Below are positions 43,183 to 64,000 of a stretch of 64,000 nucleotides of DNA, piece after piece. The notes beneath the pieces were generated by a model. The model worked only from the letters and a program-made list of their open reading frames with translations. It was not told the origin of the DNA and did not search any database. Every line of letters begins with the position of its first letter. Position 1 is the stretch's first letter. The position numbers and the translations under genes are program-made. This stretch comes from Streptomyces sp. BK340 (GTDB lineage: Bacteria; Actinomycetota; Actinomycetes; Streptomycetales; Streptomycetaceae), in NCBI RefSeq assembly GCF_007827595.1, contig NZ_VISR01000019.1, positions 62,001 through 126,000 of the forward strand. The letters run 5' to 3'.

Positions 43183-44400
43183 TCAGTGCGCCGGCGCTGC
43201 CCCGAGCGCCTGCCGTACGACCTCGCAGACGCGGTCCACGTCCTGCGGGGCCAAGGCCGGCCCGGACGGCAGGACCAGGACGCGTTCGGCCAGTGCCTCG
43301 GTGCCGGGCAGCGGCAGCGGCGTGTGGATGTCGGCCCGCTGCGCATAGGGCCGCATGCGGTGGCAGCCCGGGTGGAAGTACCTCTGGACCAGCACGTTCT
43401 CCTGATGGAGTGCGGAGAGCAGCCGGTCGCGGTGGACTCCGGTGACCGTGGCGTCGATCTCCATGACGACGTACTGGTGGTTGCTGCGCTCCCCCGGGCC
43501 GGGGCCGCGCAGCCGCACGCCGGGGACACCGGTGAGCCCGGCCCGGTAGTGCTCGTACCGCAGGGCGTTGGCCGCGGTGATCTCGTCCATGTGCTCGAGG
43601 GCGGTGAGTCCCATGGCCGCGGAGATCTCGTTCATCTTGGCGTTGGTGCCGAAGGTGAGGACCTCCCGGCCGGGTCCGAACCCGAAGTTGCGCATGCGGT
43701 CGACGCGTTCGGCGAGTTCGGGGTCGTTCGTGACGACGGCGCCGCCCTCGAACGCGTTGATGAACTTGGTCGCGTGGAAGCTGAGGATCTCGCCGTCGCC
43801 GAAGCCGCCGACCGCGCGGCCGTCCAGCTCGCAGCCCAGGGCGTGCGCGCCGTCGTAGAGCAGGCCGAGCCCGTGCTCGTCCGCGATCGCCCGCAGTTCG
43901 TCGTCGGGGCAGATCCGGCCCCAGAGGTGAACGCCGACGATGCCGCTGGTGCGCCGGGTGACGAGCCGGCGCACGTGGGCGGGGTCCAGGGTGCCGGTGT
44001 GCGGGTCGATGTCGGCGAAGACCGGGGTCAGTCCCTGCCACTGCAGTGCGTGGGCGGTGGCGACGTAGGTGAACGACGGCACGATGACCTCGCCGGTCAG
44101 ACCGCGGGCCCGGGCCAGTACCTCCAGGGCGGAGGTGCCGTTGCTGGTGGCCAGGACGTGCGCGGCACCTGTGAGTTGGGTGAGCCGGTCCTCGAACTCG
44201 CGCACCAGCGGGCCGTTGTTGGTCAGCCAGCCCTGGTCGAGGGCCTGTGAGATGCGCTCGAACAGGCGGCGGCGGTCCGGAATGTTGGGGGTGCCGACGT
44301 GCAGCGGCCGGTCGAAGGCGGGGTGTTCACGGAGGGGGGCCGGGACGGGCCGCTCCTGGTCGACCGCGCTCCCGATGCCGTCATGCGTGGTGAGCGACAC
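43183..44400 (-). CDS. DegT/DnrJ/EryC1-type NDP-sugar aminotransferase
   Basis: A 405-residue PLP enzyme that would aminate a keto sugar. It has TSNGTSALEVLARA, the PLP-ring Asp in LLYDGAHALG (about 183) and the Schiff-base Lys212 in SFHATKFINAFEGGAV. The HATK-x-x-N-x-F-E-G-G form resembles 4-aminotransferases (VioA-like) more than 3-aminotransferases, so a 4-amino-4,6-dideoxy sugar is possible. The GTG at 44400 has CAGGAG upstream and lies 20 bases inside the end of the preceding glycosyltransferase gene. Confidence 0.9.
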   Translation of the reverse strand: MSLTTHDGIGSAVDQERPVPAPLREHPAFDRPLHVGTPNIPDRRRLFERISQALDQGWLTNNGPLVREFEDRLTQLTGAAHVLATSNGTSALEVLARARGLTGEVIVPSFTYVATAHALQWQGLTPVFADIDPHTGTLDPAHVRRLVTRRTSGIVGVHLWGRICPDDELRAIADEHGLGLLYDGAHALGCELDGRAVGGFGDGEILSFHATKFINAFEGGAVVTNDPELAERVDRMRNFGFGPGREVLTFGTNAKMNEISAAMGLTALEHMDEITAANALRYEHYRAGLTGVPGVRLRGPGPGERSNHQYVVMEIDATVTGVHRDRLLSALHQENVLVQRYFHPGCHRMRPYAQRADIHTPLPLPGTEALAERVLVLPSGPALAPQDVDRVCEVVRQALGAAPAH

Positions 44401-45685
44401 GGCGTGCTCCTGTCTGCTCGTGGTGGACTCGTTCCAGAACCCGGACGGCGTTCCGGGCGCCGTCCTCCTCCCGGACCAGGGCGGCGACCCGGGCAACGGT
44501 GCGCGCGATGCCGGGATCGGTGACGGCGACCCGGATGGCCTCGGCGAGGGCGTCGGCGGTCAGGTCGCGCTGCAGCAGGGGCGCGGGAGCGACGCCGAGT
44601 TCGTGCAGGCGCCCGGCCCACACCAGCTGTTCCTTGTGGAAGGGGCAGCTGACCTGCGGGACGCCGGCCTCGAGAGCCGCGTTGTGGGCGCCGACGCCGC
44701 CCGCGTGGACGGCTGCCCGCACCCGCGGCAACAGCCGGTCGTAGGGGACCTCGGTGACGGTGAGGATGTCCGTGCCCGGCTCCGGGATCTCGATCCCGCC
44801 CCAGCCCGCCACCACCACGGCGCGCACTCCGGCGCGCCGCACCGCCTCCTGCACCAGGCGGCCGGTGGCCCTGGGGTCCGGGGCCAGGGAACTCCCGAAA
44901 CCGACGAACACCGGCTTCTCACCGGCCTCCAGGAACCGCCGCAGATCCTCCGGCGGGGTCCAGTCGACGGCCGGGGGGAGTGACCAGAACCCGGTGGTGT
45001 GGACCCACTCCGGCCAGTCGGCGGACGGTTTCACCACCTGCGGGCTGAAGCCGTGCAGGACCCTGGCCGGGGTGCCGTCGGCGCGGTACCGGAAGTCCTG
45101 GGCGTTCTCCCGCGGCGGCAGTCCGAGGATCTCGGACCGCCACTCGGCAAGCGCACGGGCCGGAAGCGCCGTGAAGACGTTCTCCTCCTGCCCGGGCTTT
45201 TCGGGAATTCGGTAGGTCCGCTCGAAGAACGTGTATTCCCGGGACGGTACGAAGTTGGGGTAAAGGGTCGCCAGAACGTGCGGTACGCCGAGCCTTTCGG
45301 CTATCTGGGGCACCGCTTCACGGTGGTTGTGCGAATGGACGACAATGTCGGCGCCGCCGTCCGCGGCCACCTCCCACATGTCCCTGAGAACCGCGGGGTA
45401 CATGCGCGGGAACGACTCGACGAAGATCTTCTTCTTGAGCTCCCGGTCGGCTTCCGTCAGAGCGTCGCTGCGCTGCATGACGTCCCTGAACTCGGGCCTG
45501 GTCATGAGCTGGACGAGTTCGTCGTTCAGCGCCGCGAACGGAACTCCGTATTTCTCCGCGGACGGGGAGAAAAGACGGGGGGCCGCCAGGACCACACTGT
45601 GTCCGGCCTGTTGCAGCGCCACGGAAAGCGCCAGATAAGGCTCGACGTCCCCCCGGCTTCCATGGCAGTAGACAAGCGCCTTCAT
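44381..45685 (-). CDS. Glycosyltransferase, GT1 (third of the cluster)
   Basis: A 434-residue GT-B enzyme, a paralogue of the other two. It starts YCHGSRGDVEPYLALSVAL. The donor domain has GFGSSLAPDPRA and the intact VHAGGVGAHNAALEAG. It lies 128 bases downstream of the ccr-like gene on the same strand and overlaps the aminotransferase by 20 bases, which suggests it transfers the amino sugar made by its neighbour. The acceptor is unknown. Confidence 0.92.
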   Translation of the reverse strand: MKALVYCHGSRGDVEPYLALSVALQQAGHSVVLAAPRLFSPSAEKYGVPFAALNDELVQLMTRPEFRDVMQRSDALTEADRELKKKIFVESFPRMYPAVLRDMWEVAADGGADIVVHSHNHREAVPQIAERLGVPHVLATLYPNFVPSREYTFFERTYRIPEKPGQEENVFTALPARALAEWRSEILGLPPRENAQDFRYRADGTPARVLHGFSPQVVKPSADWPEWVHTTGFWSLPPAVDWTPPEDLRRFLEAGEKPVFVGFGSSLAPDPRATGRLVQEAVRRAGVRAVVVAGWGGIEIPEPGTDILTVTEVPYDRLLPRVRAAVHAGGVGAHNAALEAGVPQVSCPFHKEQLVWAGRLHELGVAPAPLLQRDLTADALAEAIRVAVTDPGIARTVARVAALVREEDGARNAVRVLERVHHEQTGARRVAHHA

Positions 45686-45813
45686 CCGTCCCCCGTCTGT
45701 TCGTCATTCGGATCGCTGTCACATTAGGAGAGGGAAGTGCCGGGGAGCTGGACGCCGCCTCGACGCCCAACTGCCCCCGGCGGAAGGTGAAAAGGGACCA
45801 TGGTCCCGGAGGG

Positions 45814-47054
45814 TCAGGGCAATGCGGTGAGACCCGGTTCGGGGGCGTTGACCAGGACGGCCGTGTTGCCCGCCGGATGACGGTTGTCGTAGACGAGCTG
45901 GTGGGCGTCGGCGATCTCCCGGAACGGGAGCGTCAGGCTCAGACACGGGTCGACCCGGCCGGAGGCCACCAGGTTGATGGCCGCCCGGGTCTCCCGGACG
46001 TTGGCCGCGTGCGAACCCTGCAGACGCTTCTGGAACATCCACAGGAACCGCAGGTCGATGTCGCCGTTGTAGCCGCTGGTGCCCGCGCAGGTGACCACCA
46101 TGCCGGCGTTGTCGCAGACGTAGACGGAGGTGGCGAGGGTGTCGCGGCCCGGGTGTTCGAGGACGATCCGGGGCGATCTGCGTTCGCCGAGTATGTCCCA
46201 GATCCGGCGCCCGAAGGCCCGGGCCCCCGACTGCCACTGCCGGTACGCCGCGGCGTCGCCCGCGTCCGGCAGCCTGCCCCAGTGGTCGAAATCGCGGCGG
46301 TTGATCACCCCGCGGGCCCCGAGGCGCAGGCAGTGCTCCGCCTTGTCGTCGTCGGAGATCACAGCGATGGGGATGCCGCCGAAGTAGTCGGTGATCTGGA
46401 TGGCCATGGAGCCGAGGCCCCCGGACCCGCCCCAGATCAGGACGGGGTCGCCGGGCTGCACGGTGTGCGGGGCCCAGCCGGTGAGCATCCGGTACGAGGT
46501 CGAGCCGCCGCCCAGGAAGCAGCCGGCCTGCTCCCAGGTCAGGTGCGGCGGCTTGGGGTGCACCTGGTACTCGTCGACGACCGTGAACTGGGCGAAGGAG
46601 CCGAAGTTGAGCTCGTATCCCCAGGCCTTCTGGGACTTGGAGGCGGTGGGGTCGACACCCATGCGGATGTCGGGGGCCGACTCGTCCCACTGGACGCCGG
46701 CGATGATCACCTGGTCGCCGACCTTGTACTGGGTGGCGCCCTCGCCGACCGCCCACACCACGCCGGCGCCCTCGGAGCCGGCGATGTGGAAGTCGTGCGG
46801 GTCGCCCTGCTTGCGACGGGCGGCGATCACGTCGGCGGGGGTGCCGAGGCCGGCCCACACCCCGTTGTAGTTGACGCCGGCCGCCATCACCATGACCAGC
46901 ACCTGGCCGCGGCCCACCGGCGGCACCTCGACCGGCTCGACCTGGATGGCCTGCCGCGGCGGGCCGTACCGCTCGGGCCGGATGAGGGCCGCGTACATGT
47001 GGCTGGGGACCTCGCCGAGCGGGGGCAGTTCACCGATCTCGTAGATGTCGCGGG

Positions 47055-47058
<4 letters not shown>
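45814..47058 (-). CDS. ccr: Crotonyl-CoA carboxylase/reductase-like enzyme
   Basis: A 414-residue medium-chain dehydrogenase/reductase of the CCR family, which reductively carboxylates enoyl-CoAs to alkylmalonyl-CoA. It has the N-terminal AAGVNYNGVWAGLGTP, the substrate segment AGSEGAGVV, the NADPH-binding GGSGGLGSMAIQ, and EHPGRDTLATSVYVCD with CAGTSGYNGD. It is about 30 residues shorter than housekeeping Ccr and differs in several blocks, so it is a specialised paralogue. The ATG overlaps the NRPS stop (ATGA). No polyketide synthase is in the window, so its product's use is not visible. Confidence 0.88.

Positions 47059-64000
<16,942 letters not shown>

Overview
The window is high-GC actinobacterial DNA, almost certainly a Streptomyces chromosome. 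The evidence is codon use with G or C in most third positions, GTG and TTG starts, a NucS mismatch endonuclease, an atpIBEFHAGDC operon, a CBM2/Fn3/GH18 chitinase with dre-like promoter repeats, and a large NRPS cluster.

Layout. (1) Positions 1-8220 hold conserved genes: nucS, a membrane-anchored P-loop protein with a Gly/Ser/Thr-rich tail, a STAS protein, a 3-hydroxybutyryl-CoA dehydrogenase, a small hypothetical protein, and a TetR regulator divergent from a DrrAB-type ABC transporter. (2) Positions 8220-11050 are an accessory island: a broken GrpB gene, a decayed IS5-type transposase, and an IscB element. The IscB nuclease keeps all its catalytic motifs and has a structured leader that looks like its omega RNA. 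The element ends just upstream of a cobalamin adenosyltransferase gene that now lacks a visible ribosome binding site. (3) Positions 11053-16561 hold that adenosyltransferase, a membrane protein, a two-component system, the chitinase and a DUF2550 protein. (4) Positions 16612-24653 are the complete F1Fo ATP synthase operon on the minus strand, with a terminator at its end and a Rex-like operator upstream of atpI. (5) From 24686 to the right edge is a glycosylated nonribosomal peptide cluster.

The cluster has three transcription units. One minus-strand operon runs glycosyltransferase, mbtH, phosphopantetheinyl transferase, fused ABC exporter, ispH, dxs, ispG. The genes from mbtH to ispH overlap by start/stop codons, so three isoprenoid (MEP pathway) genes are tied to export and NRPS priming. 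A plus-strand operon (35004-38691) encodes a glycosyltransferase, an NDP-hexose 2,3-dehydratase and a 3-ketoreductase. A long minus-strand operon (64000 to 38756) encodes the NRPS, a crotonyl-CoA reductase-like enzyme, a third glycosyltransferase, a sugar aminotransferase, an Fe(II)/2-oxoglutarate oxygenase and RmlA, RmlB, RmlD and RmlC.

The NRPS continues past the right edge. In the window it has five A domains, one epimerase and a terminal thioesterase. Specificity residues read by eye give Gly-Asp-Gly-(D)Xaa-Yaa-release. Asp-Gly followed by a D-residue is the core of calcium-dependent lipopeptides (friulimicin, laspartomycin, daptomycin). Several members of that family bind undecaprenyl phosphate or its derivatives. 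A working hypothesis is a deoxysugar-decorated member of that family, with the MEP genes raising polyprenyl carrier supply as self-protection. This is inference. The N-terminal NRPS modules, any lipid-loading genes and the rest of the genome are outside the window.
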